The translations under genes were made by a program, and so were the position numbers. Positions 1 through 9,276 of a stretch of 18,445 bases of DNA are shown piece after piece. The stretch's first letter is position 1. Each line of letters begins with the position of its first letter. This DNA comes from Acholeplasmataceae bacterium UBA5617. Lineage in GTDB: Bacteria > Bacillota_I > Bacilli_A > Acholeplasmatales > Acholeplasmataceae. The notes beneath the pieces are model-generated. The model searched no databases. It was given only the letters and a program-made list of their open reading frames with translations, and was not told the DNA's origin. The stretch covers positions 1 to 18,445 of the forward strand of contig DIKN01000022.1 in assembly GCA_002424575.1 (NCBI GenBank), in the 5' to 3' direction.

Positions 1-32
1 AAAAAAAAAGCCCCTGTTCAAAGAACAGGAGC
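1..32 (-). terminator. Intrinsic terminator of the giant lipoprotein gene
   Basis: On the minus strand a 10-bp stem (bases 23-32 pairing with 10-19, one G-T pair) with a 3-base loop is followed by at least nine T residues (bases 1-9 read in reverse). It lies 20 bases after the stop codon of the lipoprotein gene, as expected for a rho-independent terminator. The T-tract reaches the window edge. Confidence 0.93.
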
Positions 33-51
33 ACCGAGATTAAAAACTTAT

Positions 52-3000
52 TTACCTTTCATAAATCTCAATATAAATACCTTGCATCATGTGATATTCA
101 CTTTCTTGTACCATGACCATGACATCCGTTTCAAGATTGACATAGAAAGCATCAACTGTGTTGTTATAAAGTGACACGTGATAGACATTAGGTATTGCAG
201 TCGCTTCAATGGCATAGTAGGCTACACTATTACCATTTCGATCGTACATCACGATTTCATCACGTAATGTCTGTAGATCCACCAGATATTCAAAACCGAT
301 GTCAAAACCCATGTTGGTGATGTTGGTGATATACCCGTGGTTTGCAATTTTAGGTACATCTTGAATAAGGACTCTTAACATACCACCGACGGTAATCTCG
401 TTACCTTTTGCTTCTAACATCAGATAATAACCAACATCTGCTAAAGTCGTAATGTATTTCAGATTGGTTGCGCCTGGAATAAGTGTTTCTTCAAAGGTAT
501 ACGGATTAACTCTATACCATTGAATCGTATATCCACCAGATACTGGATCACCATCTAATGTATGGATGAAGAGTTGATCAAACTGGATGCCATAACCAAC
601 AAATGGATACATAGTCCCGGACACATCTATACCCATTTCATAATACCAACCTGAAAAATAGGTATCGATTTCTGTATGGAATAACATCACTTCATTCGAT
701 ACTAATCCCGTATCAGTGACAACACGAACCTTAACATTACCCGGATTGGTGAGCACAAAATTATCCCAGTAGGATCGAATCGGACCTTCAATATCCGATA
801 TCGTGACCCATGAAGAAGTCATCACATCCCAATATTGAATGGTGTAGTAGGATGCTGCTAATGAATGAGGATCTGGCATCTTGAGATAAACTTCACAGAC
901 ATCCCCACTCATGCTATAATTACGATTGATTTCATGGATATACAGTCCGGCAAATTGTCCCGATGGCGTTTCTCCAACAAATACAGGAAGTTCACCTTGA
1001 CTACCCGGGTTGTAACTTAACATGGGGTCATCGTAAGCATAAACATTGATGTAAACAGGTGCGGATTGATTAACAGCACCATAGGTTGCTGTAACATCCA
1101 AAACGACCTCATAGTCGATGTCGCTCGAACTTAAATGAAGAATACCATTAACAATCGATGCATACATTGACGAGACTGCTTGTACGCTGATGGTGTATGC
1201 ACCACCATAAATCGGATGTTCTAACGGTAGGAAATAACTTAGACCATCTTTATACATGTTATCGAGTCTAGCAATCGCATAGGTTAACATGATTTGTGCA
1301 ATTTCTGCATCGGTGAATGTTATCGTTTGGATATAATCTGTATGTTCAATCACATAACCTGTCCACATGAGACCCATGTTTGTCCACCATGGCTGATAGA
1401 TAAACATCTTCAGTGCGATATCTTCTCCAATATGCATGTATAATTCATCATCGATATCCATGTTGTGTGTAAATAATCCAATCGTGTTGATACCATCTGT
1501 TAAATAATACCAGTAACTATTATCATCAAAAATCAAACGACCTTTAACAACAACATAATACAGCGGATTGTCGACTGCAAAGTCACGATTGGCAAATGCT
1601 TCAAGTGTCATTTCGGTTTCAATCAATGGTGTCTGCATTTCGATGTCTAAAAGCGTGTAGTTACTTGTGTATTCACCGTCGATATACACATAGCCTTCAT
1701 AGACTTGTTTCATTCCAAAGATGATGATTTCATCACCTTCATTAAGTCCAATAAAGCCATAAGCATGTAGATAAAGAGGATTAGAGGGTTCTTGTAGAAT
1801 CACATCAAATTCATCATAGACTTTGACGACAACGACATGTAATTTCGCATATTCGCCATCTCTTAATGCATAAAACTCTTCAATCGTCAAGATAGGATAA
1901 GGCTGAACGGTTAGGATAAAGATATATGTTTCCGATACATCTCCGATGGTAATTGTTCCTTGAAGTTGAACAATCGATTCTTCTGTTACTTCAAGGAAAA
2001 TACCATTGATTGGATCAAATATACCTGTCAAATCACCTAAAAATTGCCAAGATAAGGTCGCCCCAAGCCATGCGATTTCTGATGGAAGATCAAGGTCTTG
2101 TCCCGGTCTAAAGATTTGTCCTTCAAGATGATATCGGCCCATCAAAATGATGGCATCAACAAGTTCTTGATCGGTATCGTAATCGAGAACAATATCTGTT
2201 TCTTGTGGAACAACAATCATCCATTGAGGTGCAAGCGGATCTGGATCATCCATATTCGGCATTAAGAAACCCTTCACAACAACTCTAAATCCGTTATATT
2301 TGTACAGCTCTTCATAATCGAATGACTTGGACTGGAAGACATACATGGGCACAAAGGGGATAAATTCACCTTCACCAAGTTCGACTTGCAGCATGGGGAA
2401 GAAAGAATCTTCCATATAAACCACATATCCAGTCACTTCAACATAACGTCCCCAATGATTAACATTATTCATATCGAGAAGATTTAAATCAGGGATTGCA
2501 TAAGGTGTTGGTGTTAATGGATTAGGTGCATCATGAGACACTGTTTCAATAAGTTGTGTTGTCGCATAGTCCCACATTAATTTAATACTCATTTGAATCG
2601 TGACAATACCTTCAACAATGATTTCATCGCCTAATTGAACGGGTAATTTCTTGACGATAAACATGTATCCTGTACTATCTGCAATGATGATCGGCCCATC
2701 TTCAAATTGTGCAAGGATGACGACACCGCGCACTTTAAACGTTTCATTTTCATCGCCTGCTAAAAATTCTGCAATCGTTGATGTTTGAATCGGTTCAACC
2801 ACCATATCAAACGTAACAACAACGACTTCAGTACCAACCGTAATGGTTGCACGAATAGTGATTAACGTATGTTCTGTAATCGTATTCGATACGAGTCCAG
2901 TCGTAAGATTGTAAAGCGATGCATTGGTTAACACTTCATAAACGATTTCAACATCATAATTGAGGAAGTCAACGGGAAGTTTTTGTGTAGAACCTGGACG

Positions 3001-6000
3001 AACTAACTTTGTTTCATACGTTTCTTCAAGTTTATTGCCTAAGTATGCTGCAAGTTCTGCATCGGTAAACATCGGACCAATGTCGCCTGGACGATTCAGG
3101 AAGACAACAACAGGGAAGCCTGGTCCTTCTGTATTCATCCATAAACCGCGAATGCGAACATCCGTACCGACAAAGCTATTGATAACTGTTAAATCTTCAA
3201 ATTCTAGTGTAAAGATGAATACACGATTGTGCGCTTCATCTTGCAAATAATAAATTTCATTGAAATCATCGCGGTACAAATGTCCTATGACATCCATGTA
3301 AATCAAATAAATGGATGGATCAACTGGTCCCATATTATTCAATTCTTCAACGGTGTAGAGTTGAGGAATCAGAGGGATTTCTTGATCATGGCTGATCACA
3401 GATGAAACAATCTGATCTGGATGATTCGTAATAACGGTCATACCTTCCGTTAGCATCTTGATGCCGTATAGAAGGATTAAATCGCCAACCATTAAATGTG
3501 CTGTAGACGGTGTCACCATTAACAATCCGGTTTCATCTGCAACAATGATCATTTGACCTTCTGGATGCACGAATAGAACAACACCGAGGACATAATAGAG
3601 ATGGTCATCGTTGACTTGTAAGAATGATTCAATCGTTAAAACTTCAATCGGTTGAACGTGGAGTTCAATATCGACTTGTGCTGTTGCAGTTCCATATGTC
3701 AGGGTCGCAATCACACTGATCCATAATTCTGCATCAATCGTTGGATCAACGGTCCATGTTTGGACAATCAGATGAGCATCTTCTTGAACAACTTGATAGG
3801 TAACCGTTAATGCAAATAATGGATGTTCGGTTGGTAGATCCAAAACTTGACCCGGGAAGAATGTCATGCTTTCAAGGTAAGTCTGTAGCATGATGGCGAT
3901 GGCATCAACAAATTCTTGATCTGTATAATTCAAAGCGATATCATTTGGAGTGCCCAAGAAGATAAACATTAAGAAAGGTTCTTCATCAAAATTCGGTAGA
4001 GCAATACCTCTTAGTCTCACATTAAACCCTTGTAATCCCATGAGTGTTTCATACATGTTGCGATCAAAAATCAAGATCGGCATCATGTATGGGTCATCGA
4101 CGAGGAAGAATGTCTTCATCGTATCATTCCAAACCAACGTTCCTGACACTTCAAAATAACGACCCCAATATAAGGTGTTCATCACGTCAAGCGATGTAAA
4201 CTGTTGGATCGTAATCGCGATGGGAGCTAATGGATTAGGTAATCCTTTTTCAAGAACTTCAAGAATGGTATCTTCCATACCGGCCATAATCGCTAAATCC
4301 ATCATGCGAACCACATGACCATGAACACGAATCTTATCACCAATTTCTGCGAATTCAAACGATTCAATCGGTAACATTGCACCTGTTTCATCTGCAATAA
4401 TTAAGAGTCCCATGTCAGGCATACTGAAGATAACGATACCTTCTGTTATGCCATACGCTTCATCTTCAAGTGCGATAAATTCAGAAATGGTTAAAATCTC
4501 TGTGGGCATTAAAATCAGCGTAAGATCAACAAAATCGCTTGCTGCATTGATTGTTATCGTCATTCTTAATGTGATATGACGTTCAATGGTTGTTTCTAAG
4601 AATGCACCGGTCGTCACATTGAAGTATGAAGCATTTTCTCCTGTTGTTAACAAGACAATCGTTGCTCCATATGCGGGTTCTGTACTTGGAATTTGCAGAA
4701 TTTGATAACTATAGAAATGTTGATTATCCAACATATCAACTGCAAAATCCAACAATTCTTGAACTTTATCTGCATCGGTTAAAACTGGATATGTTGGTGC
4801 TACAACAGGATGATAGACAACATGCCATTGATGAGCCATTGGATCATAGCCATGAACGATGGCATAAATTTGAATGACTTCACCGACGTGACCCATGAAT
4901 GGATTACTCATCGGTGTAATAGATTTGTAATTGACGACAACCGATTCACCGCTACCTGGTTTCACAAGGGTGAAATTCATCATTTGTTGTCCAATGACAC
5001 CGGTGATAATCACTGGCAATCCCATCATAGAAATGTCATTTGGATCAGCATCAGATATCATTGAGATAGGTATTGAATTATACGTTAATGTTGTAGGTGT
5101 TCCTTCTGTGATAACGATCCGGTTGGATAGGTTCGATAACTGTGGAACATATTCAAAGAAACCAAAGTCGGCTTCAAACTCGATGATAGTGCCTACAGCG
5201 AGATCAGAAGGTGCCATGACAAAGATGATACCTGTACCATCGGCGATGTAATATCCTGGATCCATCGGATTCGGGAATTCATAAACGATCGTACCACGAA
5301 CTTTAACGTGATCCGGTTGATAGGTTAATACGTCATGGATGGACCAAAGTGCATTGTTTGCAACCCATTTAGCATGAATGGTAATCGCTGTTGCTGGCAT
5401 TGACTGGTTCGTGATGGGGAGTGTGTAAGCATCATCAAAGTACCACCCAACAAAATCATAACCTTCTCGTGTAGGATCTTCGGGAATTGGAATTTCCATC
5501 ATGTAAATTCCATATTGTGCATCGAGTGTGTTACCACCATGTGTGTTGTAAGAAACGAGATACTTCGCAAGCTGCCACTTCGCATAGATGGTGACATCAT
5601 GAGATGGCATCAATGTATCTGTAAATGGATTGAGGAACAATTCGTCATTAAACCAACCTTGGAACTCATAACCAAGTCGGGTTGGTGTTGGCAAGCTTAA
5701 CGTTTCATTCGCTTTAATGATGACAGGTGTTAAACCTTCAGCATTGATATATGTTAACGTATAGCTTTGATAATCCCATTTTGCATAAAGTGTGATGTTT
5801 TGTGCAGGCATCGTTGTGAATGTGTAGGCTAAAGTTAAGGCGACATCGCTATACCATCCTACAAAGACATATCCTTCTTTGGTAGGTGCAGTCGGTGTTG
5901 CAAGAGTTGTACCATAAACTTCGGTGATATTAGGAACATCACTACCACCATTTTCTTCAAAACTGATCGTATAACTGTTGGTAGACCATTTTGCATATAA

Positions 6001-7746
6001 CGTCATGTTTTGTGCAGGCATCGTTGTGAATGTGTAGGCTAAAGTCAAGGCGACATCGCTATACCATCCATCAAACGTGTGACCTAATCGTGTTGGGGCA
6101 GTTGGAGCAACCACTGTCGTACCATAACCTTGGGTGATGCCTGTAACTGCGTTTCCACCATTGGATTCAAAACTGATGGTGTAGTTATTTACAACCCATT
6201 TTGCATAAAGCGTCGTATGTTGTGCTGGCATGGTTGTAAACGTGAATGCAACCGTTAACGCGACATCGCTATACCATCCATCAAACGTGTGTCCAACTTT
6301 TGTAGGAGCGGTTGGGGCAGTAAGTGCTGTTCCAAACTGTGCTGTATAATTAATCACATCACTACCACCATTTTCTTCATAGGTGATGGTGTAGCTATTG
6401 ACTGTCCATTTCGCATAAAGCGTCGTATGTTGTGCAGGCATCGTTGTGAATGTGTAAGCTAAAGTCAAGGCAACATCGCTATACCATCCATCAAATGTGT
6501 GTCCTAATTTAGTAGGTGCAGCTGGAGCAACCACAGTGGATCCATAAGCTTGGGTGATATCGACAACTGTGCTACCACCATTTTCTTCAAAACTGATCGT
6601 GTAATTATTGACTGTCCATTTCGCATAAAGTGTGATGTTTCCTGCAGGCATCGTTGTGAATGTGTAAGCCGTCGTTAGACCAACATCACTGTACCAGCCG
6701 CCAAATTCATAACCTGTTCTAGTTGGAGCCGTAGGTGCGGTGACTGTTGAACCGAAAGCTTGGTTCATCGCTGCAACAGCACTACCGCCATTTGATTCAT
6801 AGGTTATCGTATAATTGTTGACTGTCCATTTGGCATAAAGCGTGATGTTTCCTGCAGGCATCGTTGAGAACGTATAGGCTGTGGTTAAAGCAACATCGCT
6901 ATACCATCCATCAAAGGTATGTCCTTCTTTAGTAGGAGCCGTTGGAGCAACCACGGTTGTGCCATAAGCTTGAGTGATGTCTGTTGCTGCACTGCCACCA
7001 TTTTCTTCAAAACTGATGGTGTAATTGTTGATCGTCCACTTCGCATAAAGTGTGATTGCAGTTGCTGGCATGGTTGTAAAGGTGTACGCAGTCGTTAAGC
7101 CCGTATCACTATACCAACCACCGAAACTATGACCCACCTTAGTTGGTGCTGTCGGTGCACTCACTGTGCTTCCTACAGGTGCCGTAATATCTGTAACAAC
7201 ACTGCCACCGTTTTCTTCAAAACTGATGGTTTGATTGACAATTACAGCATTCCATTTTGCATAGAGAGTGATGTTTGCTGCAGGCATATTGCCAAATGTA
7301 TAAGCAGTAGTAAGCGCACTATCACTATACCATCCACCAAAAGTAAAACCTTCTTTGGTTGGATTTGTAGGTGCTGTTACTGGCGTACCTGCTGCTTGTG
7401 TGATCGCTGCAACCGCGCTTCCACCATTCGACTCAAATGTCATCGTGTACGATGTGACATTTTCATCCCATTTAGCATAGAGCGTCAAAGCCCCACTTTG
7501 CGTTAAAAGAGATGCCAGCGTGAAAGGTTGTGTCAACGCAGCATCCAAATACCATCCGTCGAAGGTATAACCTTCACGTGTGGGTGTCGGAAGCTGGACG
7601 CTTGTGGAGCTAATACTGATCTCCATGTCCTGGACTTCTACACCCCCGTTTTCCTCAAAGGTAATGTTAATTTTCTCGGATCCGGTACATGATGCAATAC
7701 CCAAGGCGAGGAACAAAAAAGCTAAAATCAACAACAATTTTCGCAT
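52..7746 (-). CDS. Giant surface lipoprotein with InlB B-type repeats and Ig/OB-like modules
   Basis: A 2564-residue protein. The start at 7746 is chosen because a strong AGGAGGAG ribosome site sits 5 bases upstream and the product then begins with a classic lipoprotein signal peptide: MRK, a hydrophobic run, and lipobox IAS-C with the lipidated Cys at residue 20. The upstream in-frame ATG at 7830 would bury this signal. Residues ~26-797 are eleven Listeria-Bacteroides (Flg_new/InlB B) repeats of about 70 residues with the pattern FEENGG...PTKEGHTFDGWY...TLYAKW. Residues ~798-984 look like OB-type beta domains (a KVRGTIVYEF stretch, then YIADGTG). Residues ~985-2240 are four full modules plus one partial, mixing an Ig-like 'TDAELVDAI...PGQ.LDLP' part with OB-like 'GVV...IIADETG' parts. 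The ~320-residue tail seems beta-rich. No enzymatic motif was seen. It probably sits outside the cell on a lipid anchor; adhesion or ligand binding is inferred from the repeat type only. The gene has its own terminator and appears monocistronic. Confidence 0.93.
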   Translation of the reverse strand: MRKLLLILAFLFLALGIASCTGSEKINITFEENGGVEVQDMEISISSTSVQLPTPTREGYTFDGWYLDAALTQPFTLASLLTQSGALTLYAKWDENVTSYTMTFESNGGSAVAAITQAAGTPVTAPTNPTKEGFTFGGWYSDSALTTAYTFGNMPAANITLYAKWNAVIVNQTISFEENGGSVVTDITAPVGSTVSAPTAPTKVGHSFGGWYSDTGLTTAYTFTTMPATAITLYAKWTINNYTISFEENGGSAATDITQAYGTTVVAPTAPTKEGHTFDGWYSDVALTTAYTFSTMPAGNITLYAKWTVNNYTITYESNGGSAVAAMNQAFGSTVTAPTAPTRTGYEFGGWYSDVGLTTAYTFTTMPAGNITLYAKWTVNNYTISFEENGGSTVVDITQAYGSTVVAPAAPTKLGHTFDGWYSDVALTLAYTFTTMPAQHTTLYAKWTVNSYTITYEENGGSDVINYTAQFGTALTAPTAPTKVGHTFDGWYSDVALTVAFTFTTMPAQHTTLYAKWVVNNYTISFESNGGNAVTGITQGYGTTVVAPTAPTRLGHTFDGWYSDVALTLAYTFTTMPAQNMTLYAKWSTNSYTISFEENGGSDVPNITEVYGTTLATPTAPTKEGYVFVGWYSDVALTLAYTFTTMPAQNITLYAKWDYQSYTLTYINAEGLTPVIIKANETLSLPTPTRLGYEFQGWFNDELFLNPFTDTLMPSHDVTIYAKWQLAKYLVSYNTHGGNTLDAQYGIYMMEIPIPEDPTREGYDFVGWYFDDAYTLPITNQSMPATAITIHAKWVANNALWSIHDVLTYQPDHVKVRGTIVYEFPNPMDPGYYIADGTGIIFVMAPSDLAVGTIIEFEADFGFFEYVPQLSNLSNRIVITEGTPTTLTYNSIPISMISDADPNDISMMGLPVIITGVIGQQMMNFTLVKPGSGESVVVNYKSITPMSNPFMGHVGEVIQIYAIVHGYDPMAHQWHVVYHPVVAPTYPVLTDADKVQELLDFAVDMLDNQHFYSYQILQIPSTEPAYGATIVLLTTGENASYFNVTTGAFLETTIERHITLRMTITINAASDFVDLTLILMPTEILTISEFIALEDEAYGITEGIVIFSMPDMGLLIIADETGAMLPIESFEFAEIGDKIRVHGHVVRMMDLAIMAGMEDTILEVLEKGLPNPLAPIAITIQQFTSLDVMNTLYWGRYFEVSGTLVWNDTMKTFFLVDDPYMMPILIFDRNMYETLMGLQGFNVRLRGIALPNFDEEPFLMFIFLGTPNDIALNYTDQEFVDAIAIMLQTYLESMTFFPGQVLDLPTEHPLFALTVTYQVVQEDAHLIVQTWTVDPTIDAELWISVIATLTYGTATAQVDIELHVQPIEVLTIESFLQVNDDHLYYVLGVVLFVHPEGQMIIVADETGLLMVTPSTAHLMVGDLILLYGIKMLTEGMTVITNHPDQIVSSVISHDQEIPLIPQLYTVEELNNMGPVDPSIYLIYMDVIGHLYRDDFNEIYYLQDEAHNRVFIFTLEFEDLTVINSFVGTDVRIRGLWMNTEGPGFPVVVFLNRPGDIGPMFTDAELAAYLGNKLEETYETKLVRPGSTQKLPVDFLNYDVEIVYEVLTNASLYNLTTGLVSNTITEHTLITIRATITVGTEVVVVTFDMVVEPIQTSTIAEFLAGDENETFKVRGVVILAQFEDGPIIIADSTGYMFIVKKLPVQLGDEIIVEGIVTIQMSIKLMWDYATTQLIETVSHDAPNPLTPTPYAIPDLNLLDMNNVNHWGRYVEVTGYVVYMEDSFFPMLQVELGEGEFIPFVPMYVFQSKSFDYEELYKYNGFRVVVKGFLMPNMDDPDPLAPQWMIVVPQETDIVLDYDTDQELVDAIILMGRYHLEGQIFRPGQDLDLPSEIAWLGATLSWQFLGDLTGIFDPINGIFLEVTEESIVQLQGTITIGDVSETYIFILTVQPYPILTIEEFYALRDGEYAKLHVVVVKVYDEFDVILQEPSNPLYLHAYGFIGLNEGDEIIIFGMKQVYEGYVYIDGEYTSNYTLLDIEMQTPLIETEMTLEAFANRDFAVDNPLYYVVVKGRLIFDDNSYWYYLTDGINTIGLFTHNMDIDDELYMHIGEDIALKMFIYQPWWTNMGLMWTGYVIEHTDYIQTITFTDAEIAQIMLTYAIARLDNMYKDGLSYFLPLEHPIYGGAYTISVQAVSSMYASIVNGILHLSSSDIDYEVVLDVTATYGAVNQSAPVYINVYAYDDPMLSYNPGSQGELPVFVGETPSGQFAGLYIHEINRNYSMSGDVCEVYLKMPDPHSLAASYYTIQYWDVMTSSWVTISDIEGPIRSYWDNFVLTNPGNVKVRVVTDTGLVSNEVMLFHTEIDTYFSGWYYEMGIDVSGTMYPFVGYGIQFDQLFIHTLDGDPVSGGYTIQWYRVNPYTFEETLIPGATNLKYITTLADVGYYLMLEAKGNEITVGGMLRVLIQDVPKIANHGYITNITNMGFDIGFEYLVDLQTLRDEIVMYDRNGNSVAYYAIEATAIPNVYHVSLYNNTVDAFYVNLETDVMVMVQESEYHMMQGIYIEIYER
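1020..4795 (-). repeat. Diverged tandem modules, ~860-890 bp period, in the lipoprotein gene
   Basis: Five segments begin with a related helix-like motif (TDADKVQELL, TDQEFVDAIA, TDAELAAYLG, TDQELVDAII, TDAEIAQIML) at about 4795, 3935, 3072, 2184 and 1321, so the spacing is 860-888 bases. Each is followed by a strand-rich stretch resembling bacterial Ig-like domains. The first four then continue into one or two OB-like 'GVV...IIADETG...GD.I.V.G' domains; the fifth lacks the OB-like part. The assignment to folds is by eye and tentative. The periodicity is seen directly. Confidence 0.72.
5356..7671 (-). repeat. Eleven tandem coding repeats, ~210 bp period (InlB B-type)
   Basis: Eleven consecutive units encode 67-73 residues each; seven are exactly 70 residues (210 bp). 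The same sub-motif (tgtgcaggca or a close variant) recurs at 5801, 6011, 6221, 6431, 6641, 6851 and 7061, exactly 210 bases apart. Units near 5801, 6011 and 6431 are almost identical at the DNA level over about 60 bases, third codon positions included. The first unit and the last two are clearly diverged in sequence, while the middle ones are homogenised. Confidence 0.93.
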
Positions 7747-7751
7747 AAATA

Positions 7752-7759
7752 CTCCTCCT
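7752..7759 (-). promoter_or_regulatory. Shine-Dalgarno site fixing the lipoprotein start
   Basis: Minus-strand AGGAGGAG lies 5 bases before the ATG at 7746. The in-frame ATG at 7830 has no comparable site, so this decides the start codon. Confidence 0.9.
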
Positions 7760-7778
7760 GTTTCGATAGAGCTGATGA

Positions 7779-7815
7779 AATTAAAAACGCAAGATAGAGT
7801 CTCCTCTTCTTGCGT
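7779..7815 (-). terminator. Terminator-like hairpin between the photolyase operon and the lipoprotein gene
   Basis: Minus strand: an 8-bp stem (7808-7815 with 7787-7794), a one-base bulge, and a further 4-bp stem (7804-7807 with 7796-7799) around a 4-base loop, followed by TTTTTAATTT. It lies 76 bases past the photolyase stop and 40 bases before the lipoprotein start. It most simply ends the carotenoid-photolyase operon. A promoter candidate lies upstream of it, so it may also sit in the lipoprotein leader. Confidence 0.85.
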
Positions 7816-7844
7816 GCGTGTGATGTACATGGCTCTTTAGCCCT

Positions 7845-7873
7845 ATATTACCTCTAAATCTATGATTTAACAA
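7845..7873 (-). promoter_or_regulatory. Candidate promoter for the lipoprotein gene
   Basis: Minus strand TTGTTA (7868-7873), a 17-base spacer, then TAATAT (7845-7850). Each box matches the sigma-A consensus at 4 of 6 positions. A start near 7838 would give a ~90-base leader that contains the terminator-like hairpin. No promoter fits in the 40 bases between that hairpin and the start codon. Confidence 0.4.
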
Positions 7874-7891
7874 GACTTCAATCTTATTTCG

Positions 7892-9274
7892 TTATCTTGA
7901 ATATGTATCAATTTGTGATACATATTTTTGAATATCAAACTTTCTTTCCAATCCCTTGTCATTCATGTAGCGTAATTTGCCGAAAATTGTACGCTCAATC
8001 CATGGACGATCATGCTTGCCAAAACACCATGCAACCCCTGCATAACTGTTTGGATCTCGACCATCAATAAAGTATGTGTTATTCAACGACAGTATCGTTT
8101 CATAAGCGATTTTGAAGCTGGGACTCCATTCGATTATTTTCTTTGCCCAGTACATCCGCATATAATTGTGCATGTATCCTGTGATGACCATTTCTTTCAT
8201 CGCTGCATTGAAATAGACGTCATGCGTTTTCGCATCAATCATTTGTTGTTTCGAGTATAGATAGGGTTTATAATCCAAATCATGCGCTTGCATGGTTTGA
8301 TATGCCCACGGTTCTGTCATGGTTTCAAACTGATCGTAACCTTTTTGATAGGTGACATAGTTAAACGCAAGTTCTCGTCTAACCAATAATTGCTCAATAT
8401 ATGCATCTAAAGAGGGTCCATCCATTTGTCCTTGACTCTGCGCTACGAGTAAACGATCAAGTAGCTCAAGACTTGAGATTTGACCAAAATGAAGATACAT
8501 CGACATCTTGGAAGTTAGGTTTTTTGAGGGGTCGTTACTTTCGATATAGTGATTTCCTTGATCCAAAATAAACGTGGAAAAACGTTGACTCGCTTCAAGA
8601 TAGCCACCATGATACATCGTAGATGGTTGAATCGTTTGATCGATGGATAACGCGTCTAGTAAGCCATTGATATCATCAAGACCATCATCGGATGGTAAAC
8701 ATAAAAGTGCTTTATTCATCACATCAGGCAGTCGTTTAAAATCTCTAAAATCACGATACCATGTCGTTATTTTAGGTCTTAACGTATAAGCGCCATACTC
8801 TGCGTGATCTGAGATAAATCGAACGGGGACGATAACATCACTATCGACAAGATCAATTCCACATGATAATGTCATCCGGTGAGCTTCATTTAAAACATGT
8901 TTTCGCCATTGTTTTTGATGTCTTAAATACCCGTCATCCATGACTAGCAAAACAGCATCTTTCATATATTCAAGAACGCCTGTTTCAGGTGATGCTACGC
9001 GAAAGATAAACGTCATCCCACATTTTTCAATCAAGCGTTTTACTTCAACTAAACCCTCCATCATGAACTGATAATGTCGACGATTGGCATCGGGATATGT
9101 TGGTGTTAATCCGAAAAAGATAACCACCGGTAGATCCAAATCATTCGCTTTTTCTATGGCATGCATCAGGGCATGGTTATAGTGAACTCTTTGAGCTTGC
9201 TGCATCCAATAGAGCACATATTGACCATCTTTATTGATTCCATTTTTTAGGTGTTGTATACGATGTTCATTCAT
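7892..9274 (-). CDS. phr: Class II CPD photolyase
   Basis: A 460-residue cytoplasmic flavoenzyme that uses blue or near-UV light and FADH- to split cyclobutane pyrimidine dimers in DNA. The class II family is recognised from the N-terminal YVLYWMQQAQRVHYNHAL block (residues ~19-36), RRELAFNYV in the middle, YMHNYMRMYWAKKIIEW (~367-383) and the C-terminal FAD/DNA-binding block with IDGRDPNSYAGVAW and GKHDRPW (~403-425), ending in RKFDIQKYV. The length is normal for the class and there is no break. It is the last gene of the five-gene operon. Its ATG lies 2 bases after the DUF92 stop and has only a weak ribosome site, which suggests translational coupling. Placement with carotenoid genes and opposite a heliorhodopsin suggests shared light-related expression; that is inference. 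Confidence 0.96.
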   Translation of the reverse strand: MNEHRIQHLKNGINKDGQYVLYWMQQAQRVHYNHALMHAIEKANDLDLPVVIFFGLTPTYPDANRRHYQFMMEGLVEVKRLIEKCGMTFIFRVASPETGVLEYMKDAVLLVMDDGYLRHQKQWRKHVLNEAHRMTLSCGIDLVDSDVIVPVRFISDHAEYGAYTLRPKITTWYRDFRDFKRLPDVMNKALLCLPSDDGLDDINGLLDALSIDQTIQPSTMYHGGYLEASQRFSTFILDQGNHYIESNDPSKNLTSKMSMYLHFGQISSLELLDRLLVAQSQGQMDGPSLDAYIEQLLVRRELAFNYVTYQKGYDQFETMTEPWAYQTMQAHDLDYKPYLYSKQQMIDAKTHDVYFNAAMKEMVITGYMHNYMRMYWAKKIIEWSPSFKIAYETILSLNNTYFIDGRDPNSYAGVAWCFGKHDRPWIERTIFGKLRYMNDKGLERKFDIQKYVSQIDTYSR

Positions 9275-9276
9275 AT

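Noticed and set aside
7129..7506. Plus-strand ORF of 125 codons with a Cys-rich product inside the repeat region
   Set aside because: It is an antisense by-product of the repeated codon pattern of the lipoprotein gene, with no ribosome site or recognisable domain.
5356..7671. CRISPR-like array because of the regular repeats
   Set aside because: The period is 210 bp, the repeats are coding, and there are no short direct repeats with unrelated spacers or cas genes.
7747..7830. In-frame N-terminal extension of the lipoprotein to an ATG at 7830 (28 extra residues)
   Set aside because: It has no ribosome site, crosses a terminator-like hairpin, and would place the lipoprotein signal peptide internally. 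The ATG at 7746 has a strong ribosome site.
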